DNA of 64,000 bases from assembly GCA_029204225.1 (NCBI GenBank), contig CM055101.1:63388671-63452670 (forward strand). Direction: 5' to 3'. Origin of the DNA: Diphasiastrum complanatum (lineage: Eukaryota; Streptophyta; Lycopodiopsida; Lycopodiales; Lycopodiaceae). The translations under genes and the position numbers were made by a program. The notes below the pieces were generated by a model, which saw only the letters and a program-made list of their open reading frames with translations, did no database searches and was not told the DNA's origin. Positions 21,633 through 34,954 of this stretch are shown piece after piece; position 1 is the stretch's first letter, and each line of letters opens with the position of its first letter.

Positions 21633-24600
21633 AAAATCTATACCATAACGCATTATAGTGTACATCATCTCATACATGAAACACAATCCTATGAAATCGC
21701 TATATTAACTATATACTACCCACAAAAAAAAGGTTACGTTTGCAGAGCTTCATTTCTCGTGTAAAAGGTATCGGCCATCATTTAACACTCAGGTATATTT
21801 TGGTACATCCATCAACCCTGTGGTATATCATCAGCACTCCGCAATATTTTGGTTATCTTCTATACGTGGAGTTTTATGGTTAAGACACTTCAATGTTTTT
21901 CTTCATTCTCGTGTAAAAGATATAAGCCATCTTCTAAGGACTGTTTATCATTACAATGCTATATTTTGGTTACTTTAATACATGGTATTTCGGCACTTGG
22001 GGTCTTTTTTTCTTTCTTTTAATGTCCTTTTGTTCTGGCACCAAGGGTTTTATGTGGTTGCAGGCCTGGATTGAAAATCATTCTCTCTTTGTTGCAAAGA
22101 CTACTTGATACCTTTCTTTTTTCAATGTTGTCTATGCTAGATAATAGTGGCATTTTGACCACATGTACAAAAGGGAGAATGTAATGTTGTATAAGGGTTG
22201 TAGTATAGGACCCCAACGATAAAGTGCACCAAACCATAATCGGTATTATACAAAAAGTACAAAAAGACAAATGAAAACAGGAATCCACACATCAGAAGGG
22301 GAGGTTATCATTTCTTGTAGCTTATATTAGTACCAACAAATAGTAGATTTAAACATATGTGCAGAAAAAATGAACTATATATCAAAAAGAGCAATGTTGC
22401 AAATATGTCAACTCATCCAAAAATCTATTATGGTAGTTAATGAATATGTCATTCCTAGTATTGGGTCAAAGTTTGCTTCACATAACAATTCAATAGTTAT
22501 GAACTTGAGATGAAGAGATAGGGGAATCACCATTTGCAGCTACAAACATGGGCATTTAGCGATGCATATAAGATGGGGCCTAAGTTTGCGTCAATTAGTG
22601 CAAGTTTCATCATTTAGGAAACCAAAGAGAAAGAGAGCAAGAAAATTAAAGAGAGATTTATTTTGATCTTAAAACTAGATCAGATAAACATTCTTAGCAT
22701 CAAAACAAGAATGCATATGCTCATTGTTTGATATACATTTGTAGAAATATTATTTATTTTATTAACAAAAATCATTTATAATTAACATAAATAATTTTTA
22801 ATATAAATCATACATGATAAAACAAAGATTTTTTGTATTTATATCCTTTAGAAAAGTACATAGTATTTTGTTTTTTAAAAAGATTTGAAACAAAACCTCT
22901 TCATTTTATTTTTTTTTCTAAATAAGAAAAAGTACATTAAATTCAAGAAGAAATCATGTACTTTTTATGTGTCACCGTTTGAATCTGAATCATGTGTGAA
23001 GCTTGCCCTTCATTGTCATCTCCAAACATCTCCCCTTCCTCGTCGTCTCCTTTCACCTTTGGATTTTTTTCTATTCTGCATATGAAGCGAAGAGCAGTAT
23101 ATTTGTCATTGGATATATATACTTTGCTGCTTAAGATGATCAACCAAAAGAACCATATAGCCTTGGTGGTATTCAATTTCGTACTCATACTTTGCATTAA
23201 CACAAATGTAGGGATTCTAAAAATGAAAAATGAATTGTGAGTAAAAAATATAACCATAACTTAGATATCAACACTTACGAATTGAGCTTGAAGGTTTACA
23301 GTTATTTCCAAAACAAGATGAGATTGTTCCAAGAGATCGATTTTTGACTTTGTTGCATCTCACTATTGTCTAAGGTGCTTTATATTTGGGTTTGTTGATT
23401 CGTGTGTAACCTTTTGCAAATATGTTTTGATGCTCATCTAGGAATTGTTTTGCCAGTTTTCACATACATTCTTAAGAAGTGTCGTTTATTAGAAATGCCT
23501 ATTTGTAATCGAATTTGTTTGGCTTGAAAGTCTCCAATACAAAATGCTAATGATTTTGTTTTTCTTTTTGGTTTTGTTGTCTCCAAGGATTAAACAAATC
23601 ATGATCAAAATATTTGAGGCCAACTTCATGCATCTGATTCATGAAAACGTACATCCTTGAACATGGAACCATTATTATCAAGATCATAAAGAGGTGAATA
23701 TTTTGTTTTGATCCAATTCACCCTCAAAGGGGCAAAGGTGATTCATGTGTTGTCTTCCTTTGAGAGACATAACATTGTACCAACTCTTAAAAAACAGATC
23801 ACAAAGATCCATTTAGCCCTTTGATCTTTGGCTAATATGGATAGCACATCTAGCATCATTAACAATGTAGAAATCTTGCATCTACTACACATATAAGATG
23901 TAAACTCAATAAGAGCTTGTCAAAAACACTTATGTAAGTTAATAAAACAGCCATAGTACCACATTACTCACATGTGGGAACTCATACATATAAGAAAAAT
24001 AGCATTCTATACACAAGAATCCACTATATCATCATAAATATGCAAAAAATGGATGTAGAAACCCAAAGAGGTATCTTTCATAATGAATGAGAGAAGAATG
24101 AGAGAGATGAATTCCTCCCACGCTTGTAGCCTAGTTATAACAACCTATTGTCCTATTTAAATCATCTTGCCCAAGCTTATCAACTTATGAAAGTTTGTAG
24201 ATCTTTACCAAAACCTAGATCTAACTTGACTAAATTCAATGTATCTCTACTAACCAATTAGAGTAGGTCCAAATTCGGCCTTGTTGGACCCTTTTTGTGC
24301 CTCCCTAATCGTCGCGATCAAGAGGGCAAAATTGGGTTTGGATCTCCAACCAGGTGAGTCGTCGTGTAGTACGGGCTTCCATCCAATGGAGAGGGGGTTA
24401 AGCTTAGGATCTAGATGGAATCTAAGCCTACCGAGGATGTCAATCATGGCATGAGATCTAGATGTGGAATGGCTCAGAAGAGGGGTGAGATGCTTGACAT
24501 TCTCTTTGTTTCTTTTTGGGGCATTAGGGCATATTAGAACTCAAAATGGGCCCTTTGTCAAGATGTGTTTTTTTTGTCATTCTTAGGTATACCTCTCATT

Positions 24601-24934
24601 TTCTTCGTCCTCTCTGTTATTTTGATTTGTCATTCTTTGGTTTACCTAGTCCTAAATCCAAGGATCCTATTCTAAGCATGCCAATCACAAGCAACACAAG
24701 GGAACCTGATGGTGGACAAACCAACCCAACCAAACCTAGATCGAACGGATCTAGCCCCCAAGCTATGGATCAATCACAAAGTGGAGTATGACATCACACC
24801 AGCAGCATCTTGCCATCGGTCATGCTATCAAGCATACACTAGTGAGAGCCCAATAGGTATACTTATACCCTCCAAGGCCCATGCACCACTAGTAGTGCAT
24901 TGTGACACCTCACTAGACACCTCTGCAGCCTATC
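21633..24934. other. AT-rich spacer downstream of the transporter gene
   Basis: About 3.3 kb with no recognisable gene. Near 24520-24555 it contains a segment (cattaggg...ctcaaaatgggcccttt) that recurs inverted at about 32099-32140. Confidence 0.4.
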
Positions 24935-25361
24935 TGCAGATGTGAAAGTACAGAGTGGATGTGCTGTTTGTAGGAGATCATGGGTGGCTGCAATCGTTGT
25001 CCAATCTGTTAGCGCAACTGCATGGAGTGAGTGTAAAAAGGGTGCGACGTCAGCCGGTGCTGAAGTGAACATTGGTGATGATGCGAAAAGTGGGTCACTC
25101 TTACGAATGGCCTTAGGATAAGATTTACAGGGTGCCTTAGCTTTTAGGGCACCTTCGGCATTCTGTAGGATAGTGTCCCCTTTTCGCCTGTCACTATAAC
25201 GTGTGTAAAAACACAGTGTTCGCGATTCTTTCGCCCTTTATTCGTCTGTGCAAATTTGCGTGTAAATATGCAGGTTGTGTGACAACGTTAGTAAATATGC
25301 AGCAAGAATGGAGGCAGATTCAAAAATGGGATTTAGGAGAGTAGAAAGAGTAAATCCAACA
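24935..25361 (-). repeat. Solo LTR of a copia-type element
   Basis: Homologous over its length to the LTR at 62241-62711 in the same orientation. On the - strand it begins TGTTGGATTTAC and ends ...CATCTGCA. No internal element adjoins it, and no clear 5-bp duplication is seen (ctatc against tattt), so it is old or its edges have decayed. Confidence 0.7.
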
Positions 25362-25761
25362 TATTTTTGGTCTTCATTGCCTCGGTCTGCATTGTCCTTG
25401 TCTTGGCATATATGGATATGTTCTGAAGATGATTTGAGTGAACTTATGCCACAACAAATCTTAGTGAACTTATGCCGCATGTTTGAATTGGTTGTGGCAA
25501 AGTTCAATCATATCATCTTTTGAACTTATTTAAAAAAAGCCATGGTAAGCAAGGCAGACCAAGGCTATGAAAAACAAAGGTTTGATCATGAGGACGAGCT
25601 TTATCTCACTTAGAACCTGAAATAAGAACCTCAAATACAAACATGTAGGAACAACAATCGAAATTCAAGATGATTGTATATAATAAAATCTCAATATATT
25701 GTATAAAATAATTCTGTACATGTGCAATACATAATGGCTCATCCACATGAAGGTAGGCCAT
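25362..25761. other. Spacer, no gene recognised
   Basis: AT-rich sequence between the solo LTR and the broken genes of the island. Overlapping frames on both strands show no motif. Confidence 0.35.
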
Positions 25762-26655
25762 TCATGGTTCTTTATCATCTATCCTTGGCTCTATGATCTC
25801 TAAATCCATTTCTCCAGATAGAAGAAGGTTTGCAGGACTAGCATCGGGAATATTTACAGGTATTTCCACCAATATCCTTAATGCTTCATGCCAAAAATGC
25901 CAAAAAAAATTTTGCGTGACTGGCATGTGCAACAAAACTAACAAAACAAATATCATAAAAAAATTTGTATTAGAAACATATGTCATGAATAATACAAGGA
26001 TTATTTGATGATTGACAATAATTGATTCATAAAAAACTTCTAAAAAAATAATGACCTTCCGTATATCTGGAATAGAGTCATGTTGAGCAAGCCACATAAA
26101 AAATGATCTTGCATTGACGACTACATACCATCCACAACTAACACTATCTTGTTATTGGGAGGACTGCAAAATAATAAAAAAACAGAAAAATGTGTTAATG
26201 CACTAGAATATGTTGGAATATTGTTCGTTGCACTTGGCATTGGAAAGAATTCTATCAACATCCGTATAAGTTCTTCAGCCTTGTGCATGTGCGATATTGA
26301 ATTCATTTTTATGCACACTGGGTTGCATATACCGTCGCAATAACAAATAAGCAAATAAGCATGTGAATCAAGATAAACTCAAGTATTATAGCAGTAGCTA
26401 AATTTTGAATAACAAAAAGCTTACTTATTTGTATATGTATAGAGCCATAATCAAGGGTGCGTTCGTTCTCACATTTGCCACGTATCCATCCACATAAGAT
26501 TCTTTAAATTGGGGATAATGAATACTATTCAGAAAATGCATAGGTAAGAATTCTAATTCTACAAAAATTGGTATCTGGTGAAATTCTAGAAAATACCGAA
26601 CCAACTCCACTCCTAGATCGTCCCCTAGCATTTTATCTCTATTTTCTACTTCACT
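25762..26655 (-). pseudogene. Unrecognised exon-like coding segments
   Basis: Three - strand stretches look like remnants of spliced coding sequence: 26425-26631 (68 aa, LGDDLGVELVRYFLEFHQIP), a short piece near 26130-26165 after a tttgcag acceptor-like site, and 25762-26097 ending LEIIEPRIDDKEP. Intervening sequence is AT-rich with GT/AG-like edges. They lie downstream of the SKSP-repeat ORF on the same strand and may belong to the same old transcription unit. I do not recognise the product. Confidence 0.3.
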
Positions 26656-26721
26656 TGTGCAATCAAGGTATGATTGATTTTTGTATGGGGAGATTGAAAA
26701 TTGTAATGCTTGCCGAAAGAT

Positions 26722-27300
26722 TTAAGATGAGAGGAAAGTAATTGATTGTACTGAAACATATTTATTAGATTCTACAAAAGATAATGAAGGAGGTGCGGGA
26801 AGAGAGAAATATACAGGTTTTAATCTATCGTCCAGAACAAAAAAATTGATTTGAACATTCAAAAATGAATCTAAATCTTCACCATCAGGACGAGGTGAAG
26901 AAGAGAGTTTTGTGGACTGTTCAATAGATTTTGAAGGAGATTTTGGTGGAGATAAGGGAGGAGATAGGTGAGTTTTAAAAACTGATTTAGGAGATTTGGA
27001 AGGGGATTTAGAAAGTGAATGGGGAGGAGATTTGAGCAGAGATTTAGAAACTGAATGGGGAGGAGATTTAGAAACTAAATGGAGAGGAGATTTAGAAACT
27101 GAATTGGGAAGAGATTTAGAAATTGAATGGATAGGAGACCTAGAAACTGATCTGCGAGGAGATTAGAAACTGATTTATGTGAAGCGGATTTAGAAGAAGA
27201 AGATGAAGAAGAAGAAGGAGGAGGGGCCTTTAGATTAGCTCTCACTTTCTTTGGAGGGTCTGAGGATCTTCTCTTGTTGACAACAACCTGCTGATAGCCT
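26722..27300 (-). pseudogene. SKSP-repeat protein ORF, frameshifted
   Basis: On the - strand a frame of about 147 codons (27163 to a TAA at 26722-26724) encodes an eight-residue repeat of the type HSVSKSPP, about eight degenerate copies. A Ser/Pro/Lys-rich stretch and a non-repetitive tail (DGEDLDSFLNVQINFFVLDD) follow. A one-base loss near 27161-27165 separates it from an upstream Ser-rich, basic part (KRRSSDPPKKVR) in another frame. SPxK-type repeats occur in DNA-binding tails of some histones. A shared gene with the H3-like domain just upstream is inference. Confidence 0.45.
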
Positions 27301-27435
27301 CATTGGTTGAGCCTACTTATGCTTCCTTCCTGAAGTGGTGGCAGCAACTGGTGGAGCAAAAGTTGTTGGTGTAGGAGCAGGTCCTATACAAAAATTCTGG
27401 GAAAATGTATCGTACGCATCCCCCATACAAAAAAA

Positions 27436-27893
27436 TCAGCTAAAATCTTTGGGCATTATTGTTACGCTTTTAGCATGTAAAAAAACAGCAACTACACAAT
27501 CTGAAAAGAATTTTATTTGAAAATCCTCATAAGTATTGTGCAGAACTTCAACTGCTGTCACGGCCCACCTCATATCTGTTGAAATATCCCTGGTCACCTA
27601 CTTAATGCATCTTTGCATGTGAGCCTTTTGGATCAGGAGGTTCATGGTTTTCTTAAGCTTTCTGATATCTTTCAGCCATGATGGGTCTCTGGGTCGACCC
27701 ACTCTCCTTGGTGCAGCATGTTGTCTTTGAGATGAAGGTGGAAATGCAGATGGTGGTGGTGCTCCTCCTCCAGTAGCGGGGAGGGGGTTGGTGGTGCTCC
27801 TCCTACTCCGGGTGGTGGTGCTCCTCGTCTAGCAGCAGCATGTAAAGGCACATTGCTTGTGCTGAGCCTTGCAATCTGTTTTGTTCTAGCCAT
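27436..27893 (-). pseudogene. Decayed histone H3-fold gene with divergent tail
   Basis: The - strand starts MARTKQIARLST, which matches the canonical H3 N-terminus ARTKQ with R8, S10 and T11 kept and K9 changed to Leu. After a Pro/Gly-rich insert and one frameshift near 27780 the frame gives PATGGG, RPRDPSWLKDIRK, NLLIQKAHMQR and STDMRWAVTAVEVL. It ends FLHAKSVTIMPKDF, colinear with the H3 fold from the N-helix to loop 2 with one extra residue. A TAG at 27598-27600 replaces the Glu of REI, and the C-terminus (LARRIRG) is lost at a TGA. Trp replaces the usual Phe at H3 position 84, as in CENH3, but loop 1 has canonical length. It may be an old H3 variant or an H3-like protein carried by a mobile element. 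Confidence 0.75.
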
Positions 27894-28800
27894 GTATCAA
27901 TTGAACGCGCGAGAATCCTTCAGATTAAGCAAGTAATGCGTGTTGAATCGATATCAGAGTGAGTGGAGGTGGAGTATCGATTGAATGCACAGCAGGACGT
28001 ACGAAGAAGAGGGAGAGGTACATCCGTGGGCTGAAACGATATCTAAATCCTTGGAGACAATTCTTTGAGTATCGATTGAGCGCGTAGAGTATATGACAAC
28101 AGATCTGGTGATACTTGATTGCGCGCTAAATCGATATTAGGAGCGCAATTTGCATTAGTAGTGGAGCAAACGAGGAGGTCATAAAATTTTGTAAGTCTAG
28201 AATGAACGTTTATATAGGATTTCGTTGATAGAACGTGTGGCCCTTCATAAAAATTTCTAATAATGATTGGGCATGCCTGAAATTTTGTCATCCTCGAAAA
28301 TGGCACCCATGAATTCATGGATATCCATAATTTTTTTTTTATTTATTTTTGCTACGTGTCGATGGGTGAATGTCTAGAAATTTGTGCCCATAAATTATGG
28401 AATTTCATGCCAACTTTTGTCATTATAAATACTAAATGTGCATGCATTTCAGCCCCATGTGTAGGCAATCTATTGGGCACCATTTTTTGATACAATCAAC
28501 CCATTGAATATAAAACAAATGTACAATTGGGATTTAGGCCCTACTTCTATATATACAAAAGTGGCCGGAAGTCGGTTGTTTTTTTTTCCTACTTACATCT
28601 TTTTGCTCGCATATTTTATGTTCAGTGTTCTCTATGGTGGAGTATCGATTGAACGCGTGTGCTTTGTTCCTGCATATCCCTTTTACTTCTCCTGCGCGTT
28701 GAACCGATATCAGCCACAGGTCTGCTGGTCTACTACCGATATACTCGTAGTTTGTATCAACATTTTAGTAGCAACCATGCCTATGCGCATTGAAACGATA
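27894..28800. repeat. Array of nine 16-bp TATCGATTGAACGCG-type motifs
   Basis: Motifs at about 27894, 27936, 27975, 28031, 28070, 28121, 28643, 28694 and 28785. They occur as TATCGATTGAACGCG or in reversed module order as GCGCGTTGAATCGATAT. They fill the gap between the - strand H3-like gene and the + strand ORFs. GC-rich cores in AT-rich DNA argue against chance. A role as binding sites, origin or element ends is not shown. Confidence 0.6.
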
Positions 28801-28826
28801 CACCATTTTTTTTTTGACACTACTAT

Positions 28827-29700
28827 TTGTATATGGCTTCCTCTACATCTTCGGAGGATAAACTTATGAAATTCTTGGCAATCAGTGAAATTCTCACTGA
28901 ACAAATTGATTACTTTATTTCTCTTTTCTTTTGTACTTTTAATATTGGTAAGTTTGTTTATGAGAATCGTTTTCAGCTTGTTGATCTTCTTGATAAACTT
29001 GGTCATGTAATTACAACCCCTCATATAGATATAGACAACTATAGTTAAGTTCATTTCACAGATCCTGTACATGCCCAACCATCTTCCAAACAAAAGCACG
29101 ATAGAAAATACAAGAAATTACATGATATCTTCAAAAAAATTACTCATTGTTGTATTCACAAAAGACAATGTCGTCTTTTTATAAAAACATGGCATTTATT
29201 TTTTTCATCTCTGTTGAAGTACCAGAAGATGAACCCGCTGGTTCATCTTCATTAGCTTTACTGACAATCCCTTCATCTATTCCATTGGAGGTAGATGGAG
29301 ATGAAGTTGATATAGGTGCAGATGCTGAACCAGAAATGGCATCTGAATATAAGCAGACCACTTGTCGTGCTCATTAATTTTGTCCAATTGTAAATCTTCA
29401 TAAACGTCTTTTCGGGAGAAAAATTTATTGGATCTTCATAATGATCATTATATATCGTTCAACGATATTGAAATGTTTTTTATTTGAGAAAAGATGAAAT
29501 CTTCTCAATTTTTTGAAAGAATTGTTAGAATTTTCTGATATTAATGATTATGATTATGATGATATTGAGTCCAAGATTGATATTGTAACGGATGGCAACT
29601 GGAAATCTGGCAAGGAGGCATTGGATGCCATGATGGATAAATATAAATCTTATTTAGAAAACCTTGCCGAGTGAAGAAGAATTTTTGGAGTTTCAGAAAA
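28827..29700 (+). pseudogene. Broken unrecognised coding region
   Basis: Starts MASSTSSEDKLMKFLAISEI and continues to a stop at 29046. Later coding-like pieces include a basic Cys/His stretch (CCIHKRQC) near 29140, an acidic piece (LEVDGDEVDIGAD) near 29290 and KSGKEALDAMMDKYKSYLENL near 29610. Stops and frame changes separate them. The strand and order fit one decayed gene running into the ORF at 29730. No family recognised. Confidence 0.35.
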
Positions 29701-29729
29701 AGTATCCAACCAGGATTCATCATTAACTC

Positions 29730-30449
29730 ATGAGAATTGAAGAGTGTGCTAGTGGCCACGACATTACAATAGAAAATATGGTCGGTTTCGATGATGATAA
29801 TCTTGTAAGATATTGTTCTATGACCAAATACCTGAATCGTTGTTCTAATTTTTGTAATTGTGATTTTTTTTTTTTATCTGAATATATCTCTTATTGCACT
29901 TTTTTACAAAATATCGCAGTAGATTCCTTTGTTATAAGACGTGGAGGTCTTCAGGAGGGATCGGCAACTATTGGGCACAAGGATACATTCTTTGCCCACT
30001 ATTTAAAATTTTTTGTAAAAAATGAAATTTGTATATATCATACGAGTTTTAGTCCATTTGTCGCAACCATTATAACGACAATTAGAGCATTGTCTGTTTG
30101 CTTAGGAGGCCACAATTATGCCAAAGGAACATTCAAGATTATTTTTGTTAAGAGAGATCTAGCTATTAAAATACTCGGTTATGTTCCTGGAGATACCACA
30201 AAAAGATCATCTTCAATGTCCCTTTATTCTAGATATATAGACATGAGCAAAAAGAAAAATATACAGTTTTTAGATCCATATGAAGGAGATTGTTCCTTCA
30301 TGATAGTACCATGCATCTCAAACTTGGAGATGATGAAAATTGAAATTAAAATAGATTATACATATGTATACATGTTTTCCATTGTATCAAGAGGATCTCT
30401 CTTTTCTGATGAATTTGAATGCTTTCTAAAAGATCATAATGTTTGGTGA
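29730..30449 (+). CDS. Unrecognised 239-aa protein, possibly the 3' part of a broken gene
   Basis: The longest open frame of the island. It contains Cys-rich NRCSNFCNCDFF, then FVIRRGGLQEGSATIGHKD, KGTFKIIFVKRDLAIKILGY and SRGSLFSDEFECFLKDHNVW at the end. Composition is ordinary for a soluble protein and the frame is far longer than chance in such AT-rich DNA. The preceding in-frame codons (EEEFLEFQKKYPTR before a stop at about 29724) suggest the original start lay further upstream. I cannot assign a family, so it could be a hitchhiking gene of a large element. Confidence 0.4.
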   Translation: MRIEECASGHDITIENMVGFDDDNLVRYCSMTKYLNRCSNFCNCDFFFLSEYISYCTFLQNIAVDSFVIRRGGLQEGSATIGHKDTFFAHYLKFFVKNEICIYHTSFSPFVATIITTIRALSVCLGGHNYAKGTFKIIFVKRDLAIKILGYVPGDTTKRSSSMSLYSRYIDMSKKKNIQFLDPYEGDCSFMIVPCISNLEMMKIEIKIDYTYVYMFSIVSRGSLFSDEFECFLKDHNVW

Positions 30450-30476
30450 GTTCTTTGCTTGATATTTAAATTGTGC

Positions 30477-31742
30477 TCATCTGTAAAACCACTGGAGTAG
30501 TTGTACTAAATATTTATTTTTTGAATTATGTCCACCATGATTTGTAGCTCTATGAAATGCTCCTCTTGCTTGCCAATGTGATTTTTCCATGCTTTGTGAT
30601 GACCAGATACTTAAGCTCCCATATTCCTTTGCAAAATGATGAAGCAAGATGTGCTGCAAACAAGAGTTACAATTAGTTGAGATTGGTAACATCAATAGAA
30701 ATAAATATAATCATGAATGAGATTCCATATAATGAAAATGATCAGTACCATGTAATGTGTTATGTGTTCTGCTCCCCAACAATCTCGTACTGATTTTACA
30801 AATATGATGCAATGATTTTGCAAAGTCCTCATATCTTCAGATGATAGGTTTTCTTTTTTGATAACATCTATTAGTTTTTCTAAGTAATTCCAAACTTGTC
30901 AATTTTCCACTCAATTACTTACTTCTAGTGTCCCTGTGGCTTGAACAATTTCTGTCCAAATTTTGTATCTAACACTAGATTCTTTGCATGTGTGATTGGA
31001 TAAGAATCTTCTTGCTTTAGCACCTCTATTGATGGCTTACTAGGAACATTTCCTTTTTTTTCGGAGAGTCTATCATTTTTTTTTAATGGTGGCATTCCCT
31101 CTATGTAGTCCTGCTTTTGAAAAAACTTCTTCCAACCTCTTGATTGCTGCTTTAGCCACAGACTCCGGTTTATGATTCCATGGTAGGAGAATATGCAGAT
31201 AAATTAGTTTTTCAATAATACGAACCTCAAGATGCAATGTGCATATGTGAACATGTTTTAATGGAATTGGCAGCACACTCTCGTGTTGGGCCAGTGTTTG
31301 GTCATCCCAAATTCATATTGTAGCAATCCTTCATGCAATACAAACATGGATGCTTTGATGTTGCCCCATGAGAGACATTATACATACATTTCAGTGTTTT
31401 CAAATCGCCTGCAAGGTGCCACTGAATTTGAAAAACTTCCATGGTTTTCGACTGTCAATTTCTCACCCTTCATGTGTCTCTTTATAATCTCACCATAATT
31501 TGTACGTGAAAATATCCATGAAAGTATTTTATGGTCCTCTTTTATGACCTGTAGAGAAGCAAGTAATTAATGACATATAAATTAATTAAGACAATGTATT
31601 GAATATAACGATACTTAAAAAGAAAACTGAAAAATAAAAAGTATACATGGAATGCCGCCAACCACCATATGTGATTTTCCGATTGAACAATACACGTTTG
31701 ATCATCGGTATTTGAAATTCTGTTCATCAAAGTGACACTCAC
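30477..31742 (-). pseudogene. Transposase-like gene, three exons, broken
   Basis: Exon-like blocks on the - strand: 31742-31647, 31548-30749 and 30653-30477, with GT/AG edges (gtatac...ctacag and gtactg...ttgcag). Landmarks in order are AGDLKTLKCMYNVSHGATSK then HPCLYCM, HVHICTLHLEVRIIEKL, EHITHYMHILLHHFAKEYGS across the second splice, and SIWSSQSMEKSHWQAR. From memory, THYMHIL, CxLHxxxRIxEKL and HPCxxC blocks occur together in a transposon-derived protein family widespread in plants and animals. The superfamily name is not certain. At least two frameshifts and a stop break the middle block. Confidence 0.55.
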
Positions 31743-33697
<1,955 letters not shown>

Positions 33698-33843
33698 TGT
33701 TGGGCATAGAGTGCTTGAGTTATGACTTCACTTAGCATTAACAATCTGTTAGACTGTTTCTGCATCTAGCAGCGGGAGAGTTGTTCTGCAAATATTCTTG
33801 CTCTCTTCTCCGTTCCCGTTCTCCATACTCCCTTGCCCCATCA
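33698..33843 (+). repeat. Candidate short 5' LTR of a copia element
   Basis: TGTTGGGCAT...CCCCATCA, 146 bp, ending four bases before a primer binding site. No matching 3' LTR found, so the left edge is uncertain. Confidence 0.45.
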
Positions 33844-33847
33844 GGTT

Positions 33848-33859
33848 TGGTATCAGAGC
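33848..33859 (+). promoter_or_regulatory. Primer binding site, tRNA-iMet type
   Basis: TGGTATCAGAGC just upstream of a copia gag reading frame at 33913, as expected for a 5' leader. Confidence 0.8.
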
Positions 33860-33912
33860 CTAGCTCAAATAAACCGAGAGATTAAGTTTGTTCTATTTGT
33901 ATTACTGTTAAC

Positions 33913-34471
33913 ATGTCTCATATTGGTAGTTCTTTGTCTACATCATCCAACGAAGCTAGAATCATTGACAAGTTCAATGGATCTAACTTCTATATTTGAA
34001 AGTTAAAACTCTGAATGATGTTGATAGATAGAGATCTTTGGGATGTAGTAGAAGGTTCTGATCTCAAACCGGAAGATGGTAATCAAGCAAAGGCATGGAA
34101 GATCAAAGATCAGAAGGCCTTATCATGTATTACACTCAATCTGGCTGACTCCCAAATATCTCATATTACCATGTGCAAAACCTCTAAGGAAGCACTTGAT
34201 TATTATCAAATCTATACGAGACTCACGATGTAACCACTAGGTTGCACCTTAGGAGAAAGTTCTTTACACTTAGCATGTCTGATTCTACTGCCATCACTTT
34301 CCACATCAACAATTTCAAATCTTTAATTGATCAGTTATCAGTTGTAGGATGTGCTATTCAAGATGATGATGTCGTGACCTTGTTTTCTTCTCTTCCAAAG
34401 TCATATGAACACTTTGTGGTGATGACCTCCACACAACCCGGCCTCACCCTTCAAAAGGTGATCGGTCATTC
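33913..34471 (+). pseudogene. Ty1/copia gag remnant (UBN2 type)
   Basis: The reading begins MSHIGSSLSTSSNEARI and continues FNGSNFYI with a TGA where the usual Trp stands, then LKL, LIDRDLWDVVEGSD, and after a frame change RLHLRRKFFTLSMSD and VVTLFSSLPKSYEHFV. These are standard landmarks of copia gag. The frame stops where the LTR of the next unit begins at 34472, so the element was cut by that insertion or recombination. Confidence 0.8.
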
Positions 34472-34954
34472 TGAGAGATTTCAACTAGTTTAGTCTAGTT
34501 TAGTCATATTTTGGTAAATTGTCAATTGAGGCCAAAACTCATTTTATAATTAGAGATAAACTTTTTGAAGTTATATTAGTTTAAAATACATCCAATAAAC
34601 ACTTTTTGAAAGTGTGGAAAAGTTGGTAGTCAAGTTTGAGAGAGATTCAAATTTGAATGTTGTGTGGGTACTTTGAATCTAGACCCAAAAATAGTAGCGT
34701 TAGCATTTTGGAGGGAATGCCAAGTGGCCAAATAGGGCTTGGACCTGTTATAAAAGGAGAAAACTCGTGGAGAGACACGTCTTCTCTCGTCTCTCTCTCT
34801 CATTTCATCATTATACATGGTCCTCTTTGGGTTCTACTACTCATTGGTGCAATCTCTTGATGATATCTTGCAATCTTGTGATTTGAGAGGTTCCATATCT
34901 TTGTGATTTCTTCTTGAATTCATTTGTCGACATTCAAGAGCAGGTCATTGCAAC

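Noticed and set aside
28827-29048. 29-nt apparent intron (gtaagt...tttcag) in the ORF
   Set aside because: Too short for plant splicing, and the frame is open through it.
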